Assembly (NCBI GenBank): GCA_022702545.1
Contig: JAHRBC010000001.1
Coordinates: 7,750,001 to 7,814,000, forward strand
Source of the DNA: Phycomyces nitens
Lineage: Eukaryota; Mucoromycota; Mucoromycetes; Mucorales; Phycomycetaceae
Length of the DNA: 64,000 nucleotides
Direction: 5' to 3'
Every line of letters begins with the position of its first letter. Position 1 is the first letter of the stretch. Positions 25,653-38,919 of the stretch are shown here, piece by piece. The notes under the pieces are model-generated. The model searched no databases. It was not told the origin of the DNA and was given only the letters and a program-made list of their open reading frames with translations. The position numbers were made by a program, and so were the translations under genes.

Positions 25653-28600
25653 AGCTGATTCAACCAACAACATTACTTTTATATATATATAATAATAAAA
25701 AACCCTTTGTCTCATAATACTCCCCAGCAGTACTTTAAATGACACTTTATCCTAAAGATGACTGTTTTGGCTTCTATATATCTTGATCTGTCTCTAAACT
25801 GTTATCAAGTGGCTGCAATTCTGAATAGGAATATTTGAAATATACATAAAAATTCAGCTCGAGATATAGGTCTATAGACAATTGTCATTGATATATCGCT
25901 ACACTGGCGAACATTGATGGAAGCACTGGGTTGGCCGTTTGGTAAACTATTTTTAAATATATATTTTCATGATATATCCCAGGGTTGAGCTGGAAATTCC
26001 GGGAGATTCGGTTGATTACTACGTTTCTCTAGACAATACGGATCATTTTACGTACACTTTACATAATAATAAAAATAGAATTCGAACAAAGGATTGTATT
26101 CGATAACAAAAGTCTGTTGGGCCCAATAATTAATACAAGTGTTTCTGAGACAAGAATTCAAACACATTTACATGTCTGCCATTTTCGATTCCATTTGTTG
26201 AAAACAACTTTTTTTTTGTACAAAACAGGTGAAATTAAATAGAGGTCTATTGTAGCTCCATGTCACTATTTGATTTGATTTGATTTGGTTATTATTTTTT
26301 GGTCAAGTATAAAAAAATATATCATACGATTCCAATAGCCACCCTGAAGATGACAAAAATGATTGTGATACAGAATAGCGTGGTGTAGAAAAAACATGCA
26401 AACACAACAGGAGGTTTTGGTCAAAGTAAAAAAAAATCACCAATAGCCCTGATTTACTTTGTCAGAAAGTTCTATTATCGTCATTTTTGGTACCAACAGA
26501 CATGAATTCATATATTTTTATTAATATACAAAATTATAAATCATTTTCATAAAAAAAAAGACTATTCGGGTGGTATTTATAAACGTTCTCTCACATATGC
26601 TTTTCAAATCCATTATCTGCAAGCCATTCTATTGACTTTTGACCATTTTATAGCCATTCAATCGTAATATAGCCTAATGCTTGTCTAGAGATGCGAGTAG
26701 ATTCTTTGTATTCCATGTGCTGAATAAGAAATGAATGAGTAATATAGGCGTACTGGTTAATTTTATTACATCGTCTGATGCCATGAATTAGCAAGGTACA
26801 TGATATATGCATTGACATTTATTATTTGTAATAGTAAGGGAAAAAATTATCTAGGTATATTGCAAAGTCTGGGACTAGACAATCGCTAAAATAAGCCCTT
26901 GGGAAAAATGCCAGCAATAACAATTCTTTTGATGCTTAGCAGCGTTTGTGTTTGCAACAGAGCAATTTAGCATGCCCTACTCAGACATTTGCCACACATT
27001 TCCTTTTTTGGAATGTGATGGCAAAGAAATAGGAAAACCTAAAGGAAAACCCTCTTATTCGTAAATGATTTTCACGTGACTTTTATGTGAATCTAATATC
27101 CATGGAATGTTCACTAAAGGTCATGGAAGCCATCAAGTATGGAAACTGTTACCCTAAGGATATAAACAAAATATTATATAAATTAATTCATTTGTGTGAG
27201 ATACCAGAATGTCAGTCGGTCTTTAAATCATTTCCCACTTGAAGGTTTTGTGAATTTATTTACGTCAAATATCTTGGAAAAAGAAAAAAAAATATCCCTA
27301 AACTGGCTGTTAAACGCAGCTCTGGAATCAATATTCTAGCTCGTATGTATGGTCGTTTAGTATATAACTTTTCTCAATAAACAATACAAAATATACATCT
27401 ATCGTTTTCAATAAGATTAAAAAAAAAGAGTGCGGAAAGATGCCATTAAACCATGTAGTCTAATAGTTACACGACAAACCTTGGGCCACAAAGGTTCTTT
27501 TTGATATGTAAACCCATTTTTTGTGCTTGTCAAACAAATGATGAGTTGCAGAAAACACATATATACCTGAACATACCTACTTCTAATTATTCAATATGTT
27601 TTAATGTAGCATTTTGTCAATTGCCATTATTCTACTCTTTGTATCAATACACCTCTCAATTCCATAATTTGTAAATATTCAATTGTTTCAAAAACAATTT
27701 ATTGCCACAAAGAGTGGTGATCACTTTAAAGTTGTCTTTACCATCCTATCATTTCACACAAGATCAACAGAGCCAGAAAGATACTAGAAAAGTATAATGA
27801 TCTGCTTTAACATTGGCCCATTGTTCTGTGAATTCTTTGAATCCAGAACCAAAAACTCGTAGTACCAAATGTATTTGGGGGCTATGGTGGCGTATTTCTG
27901 ATTCTCGACCAAATGCCATGTGGAATTTGTCTTTACAGCTTAATCCAATCTCTTTGGGGCTATTTATCAATGTCTTTTACAAGAATTAGGTTGTGATTGG
28001 TAGAATCAGGGAAAACTGCCATAGATTGGATCACTCGAGCCAAATAATGGGACAATGTGTATATCATGTGCTCCCTTTATTTCCCAGTAGACACATCAAG
28101 CTTTTTTAATTGTGCACAGACCATTTCTAGACAACTGAAAACTATAGATCCACTTGTAATACAGGACTTTAACCTAAAAAAAAAGATTGCAAGACATTTT
28201 ATGTCCTGGTGCATATGACTAGTTAAAATACCAAGAACAGACCAAACAGGCCATGTCCCTCCCCCCCCCCCCCCTACACAAGCGATTCCAAACACGGCCG
28301 TTTCTTTGAAAGTTTAACTCTTGTTGTACTCAGTTTCTGTGGCTGTAGGTACACCGATCAAGATCAAACCTTGACTCTTTCATTCTTGTTTTGTGTCTAG
28401 AATTGACTTGATTTACAAGGATTTAGTCCACTCTCAAGTCACTTTTTCTTAAAAAAAAACCCCTCGATGGTACTTTTGGCCTCTTGTAAGCAAACCCAAC
28501 GTCAAGACAACCTAATTGAAGCATATTCCCTCCAACAGGATTTTGTATAACCCAATAGAGTCTACAACAGGAAAAAAAAAATATCTTTTATACATATATA

Positions 28601-31012
28601 TAATTGGTCTTTGAACCTCGAGTCAAAGTTTAGAGGTACTTTGTGGTATTTGATAGACCTTGTCTGCTTTGACTTTATCTGGGCTGATCTGTATGATGAG
28701 CTATATAGAGCAAGGACACTGCTTTCAGATATATATATATCATGATACTAATCTCAATAATATCTTTCAATATGTTTGGTGTACTATTCACATTACACTA
28801 GTTTTCTGTAGTTACCTAGTGTTATATCTTGCAGCAATGCATTTAAAAAATAGTTTAACAATTAATTCAAAGGAACAATGCATTGGTCATTTTAATTGCT
28901 ATAGTCAAATATATGTACATGGTATTAATTTTTAATAAACATTGTTACATATAGACCAGAGCCTAATTCTGAATACATTTAAGTTTTTTTCTTTAAAAAA
29001 AATGTCTAGAGTGTAATTATTGCAAGATATTGTGTATTGCTGCTTACCATTGCTCCACATGCGACTGCTTTTCCCACCGATATAATATATTCGCATAGTC
29101 CGACTCCCCAATAAATCGTTTGATATCTCTCAATGCTATCCTTTCTCATGAATTAAAAACCACATTGTTTCAGCCACCCAAGAACACCAGAAGCAACAGA
29201 AATACTCTTATCGACATTGCCTTGTGTTGCCATTTTACGCCTGGGACTTTAATTGGCTTGAGTAAAGAAAGAGCCAACATGGTTCAAAGTCATCATGGCG
29301 TCAAGTGGGATATGATCGATACCCAGCCTCATCATGTCACTCTTGCGACTATTTGTAAGCTACTCGATCTTGGAAATAAAGTATGGAGTAAATAGGTCTC
29401 CTTGTGATTTCCTGGAGCATTTTATTTTTAGGAAATTAATTTCGAGATAGTATGTCACTAAGCATATTTACTCATTAATACATTTACTTATGAATACATT
29501 TTCTCTATATGTTTATGTAATGTGTGTGTGTGTGTGTGTGTGTAAGTTGGTTTACAAAGAGAGAGATAGAAAATTAAAGGTACAGGGGAATGGATTCCTA
29601 TTAAATGTCCCAAAATTTGGAGGCAAAACAAATAAAATGACAAATCATAGATAAAACCCAATAGTAATGATAATTATTTTCTTGGCATGAACCTTGTCAT
29701 TTAATGTCAACTGTTGTTATAACTCTAAGAGATTTATTAGAAAAAGGGAGTATTTGAATTGACAGTTAATAGACAGATGAATATTTCAATGATGGTCATA
29801 AAATCAAGCTACGCTGTAAAATTGAAATCCAAAATACAAGAGCGCTTTATGGCCATGGTTTGGATAATTAGATATGGGTCCATTTACGATCTGTATAAAC
29901 TCTGCTGGCTTTATTGTTAAAAAGGCTTAATCGACCATTACAGAGAAATTGGGATGTTTTAATGTAAACTTTTGGATTCCATTATGAATACCAAGAGTGT
30001 TTCAAGAGACGCTAGTTTCCCATAAACACGTTTTTGCGGAATAGTATCCTTGGAACACATTCTTAGTACCTAGTTTTCCTGATCCGGTAAGCTGCTATTA
30101 CCAAAATCTACAAATGTATAAATGTTTATTTCTATCCTGGGGCTTACAACGGCCTGATCCGTGCTTGTGATTTATTATTTGGTGATGTTAACTATAGATC
30201 TCCAAGGATAAAGCATATCTGGCTATGTGTTGTTGGATTTGCTTGATCAGGGATCAGATCTGGAATACCCTTATCAAGAAGAGTGGGTACGTTTAATGAA
30301 TTTTAAAAATGTATATATACTTATATATTCATCCGCTGAGTAAGCGAGTGTATAAGAGAATATTCCACCGGGGCTGGATAATTACAGGATTCAGAAAAAA
30401 AAATATTTATATATAAAAAATTTCCTTTGCAACGAGCGCACAGACACTATTATTATCGCTCTACGAGAATCGAGTTGCAGCCGGAAATTATGTCCCTGGC
30501 TTGTGATTGCAGTCGTTTTGGTCAGTGTGTTGAAAGACTATGTGTTCTGTATGACTTGCAACTTTGCTTGGCGTGTATGAACATTAAGAATAAATATGTA
30601 TGTGGTCTGCAAGGCATATGAGATCTACAATACCGAATTGGTGTTTTAACATTTGATCGGCTGTGTTGGAAGAATTTATAAAGAGAAATGGCCAATTTAG
30701 CCTTTGGACTACATATGATATAACAACTCTTTATCCAACAGTGGGAATCAAGGCCCTTATGACTGATCGACATCCTCATTGTACCATAGGAGAATATCAA
30801 GGTAGATGTGATACATTGATTTGAAGGCATATGAAGATAGACAGTTTTTTAAATAAAATTATAAGATATTAGTATTTTCTGAATATGTGTATATATGTAA
30901 ATGTATCCCAAAGCAACTTCTTCTTTTGATCTTATTTCAGCTGTCCATCTTGACAAAAATGCTCTTACTCATGACAGGATTCAAATGAGAGAAAGATGAG
31001 AGGTCGGACAGG
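25653..31012. other. Long gene-poor region
   Basis: More than 5 kb without a supportable gene. Plus-strand stretches at about 29120-29395 (contains IDIALCCHFTPGTLIGLSKE) and 30482-30621 (contains MSLACDCSRFGQC) look somewhat protein-like but lack starts or splice context, so they are at best relics. Simple repeats include a run of 14 C at 28261-28274, a (GT)n tract at about 29521-29543 and several (TA)n runs. Confidence 0.5.
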
Positions 31013-31048
31013 GCACGTGAAAATATTGAATGCCTCGTTTTCACATGT
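31013..31048. promoter_or_regulatory. Inverted pair of ICRE/E-box-like elements
   Basis: GCACGTGAAAA at 31013-31023 and TTTTCACATGT at 31038-31048 face each other across 14 bp, 83-118 bp before the bHLH start codon. The second matches the yeast inositol/choline-responsive element TYTTCACATGY exactly. The first, read on the other strand, is TTTTCACGTGC, which fits the broader WYTTCAYRTGS form. In yeast this element binds the Ino2/Ino4 bHLH heterodimer. Function here is inferred. Confidence 0.6.
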
Positions 31049-31130
31049 CAATCAATTCTATTCATATTCGTTTAGATTTGCTTTAAGAGACTTGACACTT
31101 CCACACCTTTCTTCCTTCATTCCAAATACA

Positions 31131-31889
31131 ATGAACCCAAACGCTCAATCTTATCCAATTGTCTCCTCCATGAACTACTCTTCTCCAATGGCAAACATCT
31201 ATCCACCTACCTTTCCTTACCCACCCAACAGCTGGCACTCTTCATCTGCCTCTTCTAGTCCTACTTCTCCCGGCTCATCACGGAAAAGGCGGTCTCCCGA
31301 GGATTTCTCGGTACAGGACATTAAGCCAAGACCACGCGAGCGCAGACATCGCAAGGCCCCTCATGAACTTCTTACAGACGCAGAAAAGAAAGCGAATCAT
31401 ATTGCATCAGAACAGAAGCGTCGGCAGAACATTAGACTTGGTTTCGACCAATTGATAGATAGCGTGCCTTCACTTCACCATGGCAACCGCAGTGAAGCTC
31501 TAATCTTGCAAAAATGTAAGTTTTTTATTTTATTTTATTATTTTATTTTTATTAAAAACGGGTCATGAATTAACCAAACCACAAATTAATTCTAGCTGTT
31601 GAGCATATCCAGCACTTGATTACTATCAAGAACGATCTAAAGAACCAAGTACGCGATTTGCAGAGTGTTTTGGGCGATCCGTAAGTAAATATTATAAAAC
31701 CAGGTTCTTATTCTAATCACAACCCAATTGTTATCTTCTTCTTTTTTGATATATAGAAATTACGAAGAAGATGTAAGTATTTGGATATTTAATGGGAGAC
31801 AAGCCAAGACAAAATACATGATGGAAATTAACTGATGTTCTTCAATTCCAATGTAGTCTTCTGAAGATGAACTCTCTTATTCATATTAG
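31131..31889 (+). CDS. bHLH transcription factor, Ino4-like
   Basis: Four exons: 31131-31515, 31596-31680, 31757-31772, 31857-31889, giving 172 aa. The N-terminus is Ser/Pro-rich with a basic SRKRRSPED patch. The bHLH runs from about residue 84: the basic region NHIASEQKRR holds His90, Glu94 and Arg98, the class-B arrangement that reads CACGTG. Helix 1 is GFDQLIDSVPSL, the loop is HHGNRSEA, and helix 2 is LILQKSVEHIQHLITIKNDL. The protein ends in an acidic, Ser-rich tail. The third exon is only 16 nt. The overall plan (a single bHLH close to the C-terminus, with RSEALIL in the loop) resembles yeast Ino4, which controls phospholipid genes. The assignment to that subgroup is probable, not certain. 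Confidence 0.85.
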
Positions 31890-33842
31890 ACAGTAGAGAC
31901 GCACATGCAGCCCCCCAAATGCCTCCGCTTCTATTTCATAAGCCATCCTACTCTATTTCTTTTCTTTTCTTTCTTTTTTTTATATGCTCTTTTATAAGCT
32001 TTCATGCCATCCTGCTTCTCCAAGACAAAAACGCATATCAAAGAAAAAGGAGATCGCATTCCCAACATTTTATCGTCTTTATTTTATATATATATATAGA
32101 TATACTTCATGATGCTTTTCAAAACAAAAACAAAACAAAAAAATGACTATAGGTCCTAAATGAGCAAAAGCCTTTACCATTCTATTCAAATTACCATGCA
32201 TTCAATTCAATCCAATTCAATTCAATTCAACAAAAATGTATATTATATTCCTGCTTGATATATAATTTATTATTTTTCTTATTCTTTTTCTTATAATCAT
32301 CATTATCAATATATATTTATATATGTATATATATTGAAACATTATCATTAAACCTGCATCTGCTTTAAAAAAAATATAAACTCTTTTGTTGAACAATTGT
32401 TATTTTCATATCTGGTGTCCATATGGCAACGATTGTCTAACAAAAAAAAACTGTAGGCACGCTTGTTATTTCTTTTTTTAGACTGAACAAGAAAATGAAG
32501 AGTCCCAATTAATAGAATGTTTGAAGTTTGCCGACTAATTGGATAGTAAGCACCAGCACCTTGGAGGATTAGTAATTTCTACTAGACATTTTATTTATTT
32601 TATTTTATTAAATTTATTGGTGTAAATGTTTGGGAATTAATGTAATCTAATGCAATTTAATATAATAATATTAATAATAAAAATAATAAAAATATCCAAC
32701 AATATAACAAAGAGCTTTTTGTTGAAAAAGGTGTATTTAACAATATGTGTTTTCTGTATTGACCTTTTTTAAAGCGTCTCTATTATATCCTACACAATAA
32801 CTAGGGCCTGGGTCTTGGTTATTGGTATCAAGATATGCGTTTATGTGTACCAAAAATAGTAGTGATTATAAAAAAAAAGTATGTATAAATTAAGGGTGGC
32901 CAGACCACCCATTTGATATTGGGATATGTGCCTATTAAACATTCGAGCCGAGAAACCTTGATGTATTTTATTTTATTTTTATTTTTTAAAAAAAAAAGAA
33001 AAGATTGAATGGATAATCAATATTTTTATTGTTCCAGGGCTGCTCTTTATGATTAAACCCTTTGTAATATGCCACAATAATGAAGCAATAGATATCAAAC
33101 TGTTTATATATTTCTTTATAAAAGCTCTGTTCTGCCCCAAATCAATTAGCGGACAAGAGATTACCCTCTTGGCTGTATGTTCTTTGTTCCACTATTCTGC
33201 CAAATATTCAGGTGCTCGAAATATTTGCTGATCTGTAAATGGCAGAATAGTGATTTTGTAGACATTTTCAATTTAAATGGTGCAAAGTGAATATCTTCAT
33301 GTGCGCACCATTTATACCACTGGCCAAAATTTGCCTGCATGTTTTTGCCAATAATCAAACCATAATCAGAGGTGTTACTTGAACACAATCTATATTTATC
33401 AAAAAAGTCAAAAAAAGATTTGAAGATTTTTTCTTCTTCTTCTTTATTGTGCTACATATCACAATAAATGGAATTGGTTTCTTTTTGCAAGAAAGAGAGA
33501 GAGAAAGTCTTATTTTCTGCCTGGAAATGCAGCGATATTCTTTACAATAGGGCTGTCAATGACGATTAGAGTAACGATGATTAATAGAGTATTTGTGATT
33601 GTATGGGACACGATGGGTGAAAAACATCAGAAAAATAAAATAAGAAAGCAGAAAAATACATGTGGATGAATGAAGTCTATAGCTCGCTATATAGAAATAC
33701 AGAGATGAGGCTGAGTATAGTAATTATTTTAACGAGGCTGCAAGGAATATAGAAATGAATAATTGCTTAGAAAATAGCGACTAGAAGAGAGAAAAAACAA
33801 CAACAACAACAACAAGGTTGTAAATATTATAGCCATCTCCGC
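31890..33842. other. Intergenic region between convergent genes
   Basis: No gene seen. It holds the 3' ends of the bHLH and fucosyltransferase-like genes, an AATTC-type pentamer repeat at about 32195-32230, numerous TA and ATT runs, and (CAA)n at about 33797-33815 just after the fucosyltransferase stop in gene orientation. Confidence 0.5.
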
Positions 33843-35144
33843 TTATGAATTGGGAGCCATGGGGTAGTATTTAAGCCATCTGTGCTGCCGATATTTGATG
33901 TACTTTGAAAATGTACTTTTGGGTGTGCCAACAAAGCGTGAGGAATGGCTAGCCACTTCGGCGTCAACCAAAGGAATAAAGATCCCATGGTCTGACTCCA
34001 CAAGGTTCTTTAGGACCTCAGGAAAGTCATTGAGTGTAAAGAGACAGGGAAATTCGTGGTGGAACTCGGACATCGACTGTCGGGAATCGTGGGCATCAGT
34101 AGCCATAAAGATAACTCGCAAGTGAGGATCCGTTACGCTTGGGTTGATGCATGCCTTGAGGCGCTCGGGAATCGAGAGTTCACGCATGGCTTCTACAGCC
34201 TCGGGGTCACGCTTGCCCTTGATCTTCTCCAAATGAGTCTGGACATGAGCAATTGTTGATTTTAAAGCCTTGCGAAATGGACCATCGCCTTGACGAATAT
34301 GAATACTCAAGAAGTTTCCTGGTCCACCCAGATGTGAGACGATGGAAAGACTATCTTGCATGATAACCGAGTGAGAGATACCGAGTTCGGCGGTCAGATA
34401 CTCGCGTAACCAGCCTAGCTCCGAAGTAGGTTCGATTGCGAGTCGGTAAGAGCCAAACAGGGAGCCAAAGAATACAAGTGGCTCGGTTCTCTGCCGCAGC
34501 ACTGACATTTCCAACGGGAAATCAAAGGTACCCAAATCCATGGTGCTATTATCGTAGATTCTATACGAGAATCGACTGGGATCTTGGACATAATAAGTGT
34601 CGTCTTTGGTCAGCCCAAAAGTCTTTTCGAAATAATCAAGGCTCATGTCGTTGCGCTCCAGGACTCGTATGTCCTGCTCTTTTACGGCAGATAAATCAAG
34701 TATGCTGGAGACTGACCATGGCTTATAGCTTCTAAAGGCATAGCATCCAGTAAGAGGGACTCGATTAGGACCCTTAAAAACCTTTCGAGCACAATCGTCA
34801 AATTTCAAGGCAAGTTCCTCGTTTGGCCTCCAGTAATTTGCGCGTCCCATGTTTAGTTCGGGCATGATTAGGGTGCGGTTGAGTGCCTTTGCAATGATCA
34901 TTGCATTGATGAGGGCAATTCGTTGGTTGTGGAATCCAGAGTGTGGCAGATATGTGACATACTTCTCGGTTGATTCATCCTCTATGCTATCGTCCATCAT
35001 GCCCTGGCTAGGATTAAACCCAATAGGTGATTGTGTAGTTAGATCGGAGAAGTACTGGGGAATTGTCTGGGGTATCCATTGACTAAAGATGATCAGCAAG
35101 AGTGAAAGGGACACTATGGTGATAGCGATCTTGAAGCCACGCAT
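33843..35144 (-). CDS. O-fucosyltransferase-like type II membrane protein
   Basis: Single exon, 433 aa. The open frame begins earlier at a TTG, but the first ATG is at 35144. The N-terminus has a short basic stretch and one hydrophobic segment (IAITIVSLSLLLIIFSQWI), indicating a type II Golgi/ER membrane protein. The lumenal part starts with YVTYLPHSGFHNQRIALINA and AKALNRTLIMPELNMG, which matches the donor-site half of the GDP-fucose O-fucosyltransferase superfamily (H.GFHNQ...L..A...A..L.RTL..P). Later SIHIRQGD and FVGTPKSTFSKYI match the H.R.GD and .G...S.FS elements. The acceptor is unknown. The lack of introns is unusual for this window. Confidence 0.8.
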   Translation of the reverse strand: MRGFKIAITIVSLSLLLIIFSQWIPQTIPQYFSDLTTQSPIGFNPSQGMMDDSIEDESTEKYVTYLPHSGFHNQRIALINAMIIAKALNRTLIMPELNMGRANYWRPNEELALKFDDCARKVFKGPNRVPLTGCYAFRSYKPWSVSSILDLSAVKEQDIRVLERNDMSLDYFEKTFGLTKDDTYYVQDPSRFSYRIYDNSTMDLGTFDFPLEMSVLRQRTEPLVFFGSLFGSYRLAIEPTSELGWLREYLTAELGISHSVIMQDSLSIVSHLGGPGNFLSIHIRQGDGPFRKALKSTIAHVQTHLEKIKGKRDPEAVEAMRELSIPERLKACINPSVTDPHLRVIFMATDAHDSRQSMSEFHHEFPCLFTLNDFPEVLKNLVESDHGIFIPLVDAEVASHSSRFVGTPKSTFSKYIKYRQHRWLKYYPMAPNS

Positions 35145-36789
35145 TTTTGTGAAGAAAAGCAAAAGAGAAGGATATCAAAGTAATAGTGGTTTAGATGGAG
35201 GGGAGGGGGGTTCTTAAATAACAAAAAAAATGTAACAATCTTGGGATCAAAAGTGGCTGAACCCATCTGTAAATAGATGGATACTATACAACTTTGTGAA
35301 CAAGATTACCTGGAAACTTTGGTGATTGTCAATTTTGGTATATTTCCTTTTTGATTCTCCAATAATATTATTTTTTAACGTTTGGTTAGCTATTTTCATC
35401 CAATCAGATAGGGTATGGTTACCGTACCTTGGTTACATTATCAGATCAGAAATGGGCAGTAAGAGAAAAAAAAAGTGCTTTATTATATTATAGCCTGTAC
35501 GACAGAATAAGGCGGTGTTTAGTGTAGGTACAAAAGGCCTTTTATGTACGTGTATATATATTTATATTTATATATATACTTTATTTATTTGCCTTGAATA
35601 TTCTTAGCCCTACTTCCTATTTAGATGATTCATTGCATGGTTGTATGAATGCACCCATAGCCTACCCAGACTTATAGTACTTGATGATTGGACCTTGCAG
35701 TTATTACAGTGTGTTTGGTTAGAGCACAAAGCCCCAGGGCATGATACAGACTATTTTTTTATATATATAAAAAAAGATAATATAAATAAGCTAGACTCAA
35801 TCATAGAATTCAATGGCAACCGTAAGGATTACATCGAATCATATACAGTCTAACCTGGTCCTACACGAATGGGTATATATGTACAGGCATTTCAGAAAGC
35901 AAGATCGCGGTTCTCAAAAACAAGTGTCGTGCAAAAAAGGCTTTGTGTTCAACAATGATATCTATAGTGAAACGGCTACGACCACACACTTCCTCAACAC
36001 AAATCGACTAGCTCATTAGACTAGAGCAATTCAAGAGTACTACATCTAATAGAACAAGAGCTTTTTTTTTCACCAAAGTGAACCTATGCATTGTGACCTC
36101 TGTAGCGGTTACCTGCGGTTAACAATAAATATTTTTAGAGACAATAGTCAGCCTTACATCTGTAGTACTATCGATCCCTAACAAATGACTGTTGATCCAA
36201 AAATAAAAATCGTATTTTTATGCTAAAACTTTACGAAATTCCTGATCTTTATTCTTGTATGGAAGAAAAAAAAACCTTTTATTTTACAAACATTAGAAAT
36301 AATTACACAACGTTTCTACAAAGATGGACACATTGATGAACACATTTATGGACACATTGATGAACATGGCGTCAAATCCATAGAGCTTACTTATTTTCTA
36401 GTCAATTCTAGAATGTTTTTGCTGCAACCCAACAATGGAGCACTATTATGGATATTCAAATTGTATTTCTTACAAAAAAGAAAAGAAAAAGAAAACAGTT
36501 TCTTTTTGAATTACATTGGTGAGAATTCTTTTGTTGTTGTAAAAGTAGAAGAAGAAAAAAAGGTTTAACACGAAGCTTTGTAGATCTTGCTCCTTATAGT
36601 TTTATGACGGCTCAGTGTAATATATCAATCAAGAAAGCACATTTTCACCCTGTGGGAAGGAGGAGTGAGGAAAATGCTCGTCAAAGGTAACATCCGGGCC
36701 ATATCTGACAATATATCTGGTTTGGACAAAAAAAGGAAGTCCCGCAATAGTTGCAATACGTGCAACAAGAGCGAATACAACGTCAATTT
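35145..36789. other. Intergenic DNA
   Basis: No supportable gene. It includes the divergent side of the fucosyltransferase-like gene (G-rich run near 35197-35212), TA-rich repeats near 35550-35580, and a short duplication around 36320-36365 (GGACACATTGATGAACA repeated). DNA before the transposase relic may belong to the same dead element. Confidence 0.45.
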
Positions 36790-37338
36790 CAGGGGCAATA
36801 TCCGTAAACTGGATTGATCAATGTTTGGTTGAGGGTTCTGAAACGCATCAAAAAGAGAAAGCTTGGGAGTGTAACTGATGTTTGTAGCATAGGAAGAGTG
36901 ACAGGACATTATCTTGTCATGGATAACGCTCCTTATAGTCCAACTGATATAAGAAATATATATATATTGATTCTTGGGGATACAGGTACGTTTATCTTTC
37001 TCTGTGTTCATCTAAATCGACCCCCTATTGAGCAGCTTTGGGCAATTGTCAAGAGTAAAGTAAAAGCAACTTTTTTTTTGGAAAAGAAAATGTTTATGAC
37101 TAGGATCGGTGAAGCCTATGATGATTTGTACTTATTGATTTCAAAGACTTTGTTTTTCATTCTACAAGTGTTTCAACAGCTTCCTCTAAAAATAAAGATT
37201 AAAAGTATTGATCAGTCGAGGGCCAAGATTAAAGGAAAAGTACTTGCTTTGTTTTGCTTTCTTTATCAGACATCATTTCACGTTAATTGTATCGACTTTG
37301 TATTCAGATTTAACATGTATAAAAGAGGATGCCGTTAG
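36790..37338 (+). mobile_element. Decayed IS630/Tc1-type DDE transposase relic
   Basis: The plus strand keeps the C-terminal half of a DDE transposase open for about 170 codons. It reads LKRIKKRKLGSVTDV, then VTGHYLVMDNAPYS with the second catalytic Asp, then LNRPPIEQLWAIVKSKVKAT with the third acidic residue (family form SPELNPIEQFW). The region before MINVW has lost the first catalytic block, the stretch between the Asp and Glu motifs is degraded, and the terminal part diverges. It is therefore non-functional. It is a third transposase type distinct from the two relics in the first 6 kb. Confidence 0.7.
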
Positions 37339-38683
37339 ATCGACACAGCGTAAAGCAAGTCGTGGACTATACTAATTGACAGGAATACTAGTCCACATAT
37401 AATACAGGCGTGCTTTATTTACTTTATTTGATAGGTAGAAACCAACCCAAAGCAAGAAAGAGATACTAGCAGAAACATGTTGGACACTTTGTAAAACAAT
37501 AATATTTCTGACATGTTGACATGAAGAGCAAAGAATCGACTGCTGCCAACTTTCTCGACCTGTATTTTAAACTCTTGTTAACAAGATTTATACAATATGG
37601 ATCAAAAAGTCTTTGATTCAAAACATATTCTTAATAGCTACGTTCTTTTGGATGTTCCAAAGGTTGATTGCAAATATTGATCAATAAATACTTGGTTTTT
37701 TTCGGGTACTTTATTCATCTTAAAATGATTGTCAAGGTATAATACGGTTCAAATCAAAGCGATTCTAGTAAAGTAGATTGTGATGCTTAAAGAAAACCAA
37801 GTACCGTCAACCAAAAATGTATTACACTTAATGGGTAACGGTGTGACTCGTATCTCTGAAATGGCTGTGTATTTAGATTTTTGTGGATCTATAAAGTCTT
37901 GAATATACGTTCCACACTCCCTACAAAAAAAATATATATGTTCCACAGTACCTTGTACCATCTTTTCAAAGCCAAACCACTCGAGTTCCACCAGACATTA
38001 GAGGAAAATGGTTTATCAATAATTTTAGAGAGGATTAATGTGGTAGAAACATTAAATAGACAAGCACCTTGGCAAGAATATCTTGTAAAAATTAAATATA
38101 GCCTTGGTATATTCATGTCTGTACGCACAGTGTGAGAATATATGGATATATAAAAATACACTTGTAATTCAAGACTAAAAATAATAATCACATAATAAGC
38201 ATACTTTTTATAGTTAGTTAGCTTTGCCTGCTAGTCAGGGTCTGTGAATATATTCCAAAAGCCCAGATCTTTTTTTTATTTTTATTTTGCTAATTCAGGA
38301 TCGCATATTATATTATTCTCTGGCAGCCAAGATCTGGGATTTGGGATTTGGGATTTGTTTTTTTGTTTTGTTTGGATTTTGTACATATTCAAGAGTTACA
38401 GAAATCTACAGAATGGTACTGTGTAATTCTGTTTTGGATTTCCAACCATTGATGGTATTCTGGTTTACTACCGTGACTACTTGACCCAATTTCCTTTTTT
38501 GGGTATTTTATATTTTATATATTTTTATTTTAGATAAAAATGCTTGCAAGTTCTTGTGAAGGGTAAACTTTGAAGTAAGTTTGCTAAAAAATGATAGATA
38601 TATTTATATACATATATGCATATATTTATATAAATGATGGAGAATAAGAGGTTTATATGTAATTGGATTTTTGGAATTTATAT
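37339..38683. other. Intergenic DNA downstream of the bZIP gene
   Basis: Short open stretches on both strands near 37749-38135 have no recognisable motif. A TGGGATT-type heptamer is repeated three to four times at about 38336-38358. Nothing else stands out. Confidence 0.45.
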
Positions 38684-38888
38684 TTAATTTTTGCCTGCCT
38701 CAGCCTCTTCCATTGTTCTTTGAGCTGCTGACAACTGACTTTCCAGTTCAGACATGTGTTGTGCCTTGACCTTTTCGTCTTTCAAAGAATCTTTGGAGAT
38801 AGACTGTGAATCCTGTGTTTGTAACGAATGATGCTGTTGTTGTTGTTGTTGTTGTTGTTGCTGTTGTTGTTGCTGTTGTTGTTGCTGC

Positions 38889-38919
<31 letters not shown>

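Noticed and set aside
36814..37338. Intact gene of 174 codons
   Set aside because: The frame is the tail half of a DDE transposase; the first catalytic block is missing and there is no proper start, so it is called a relic.
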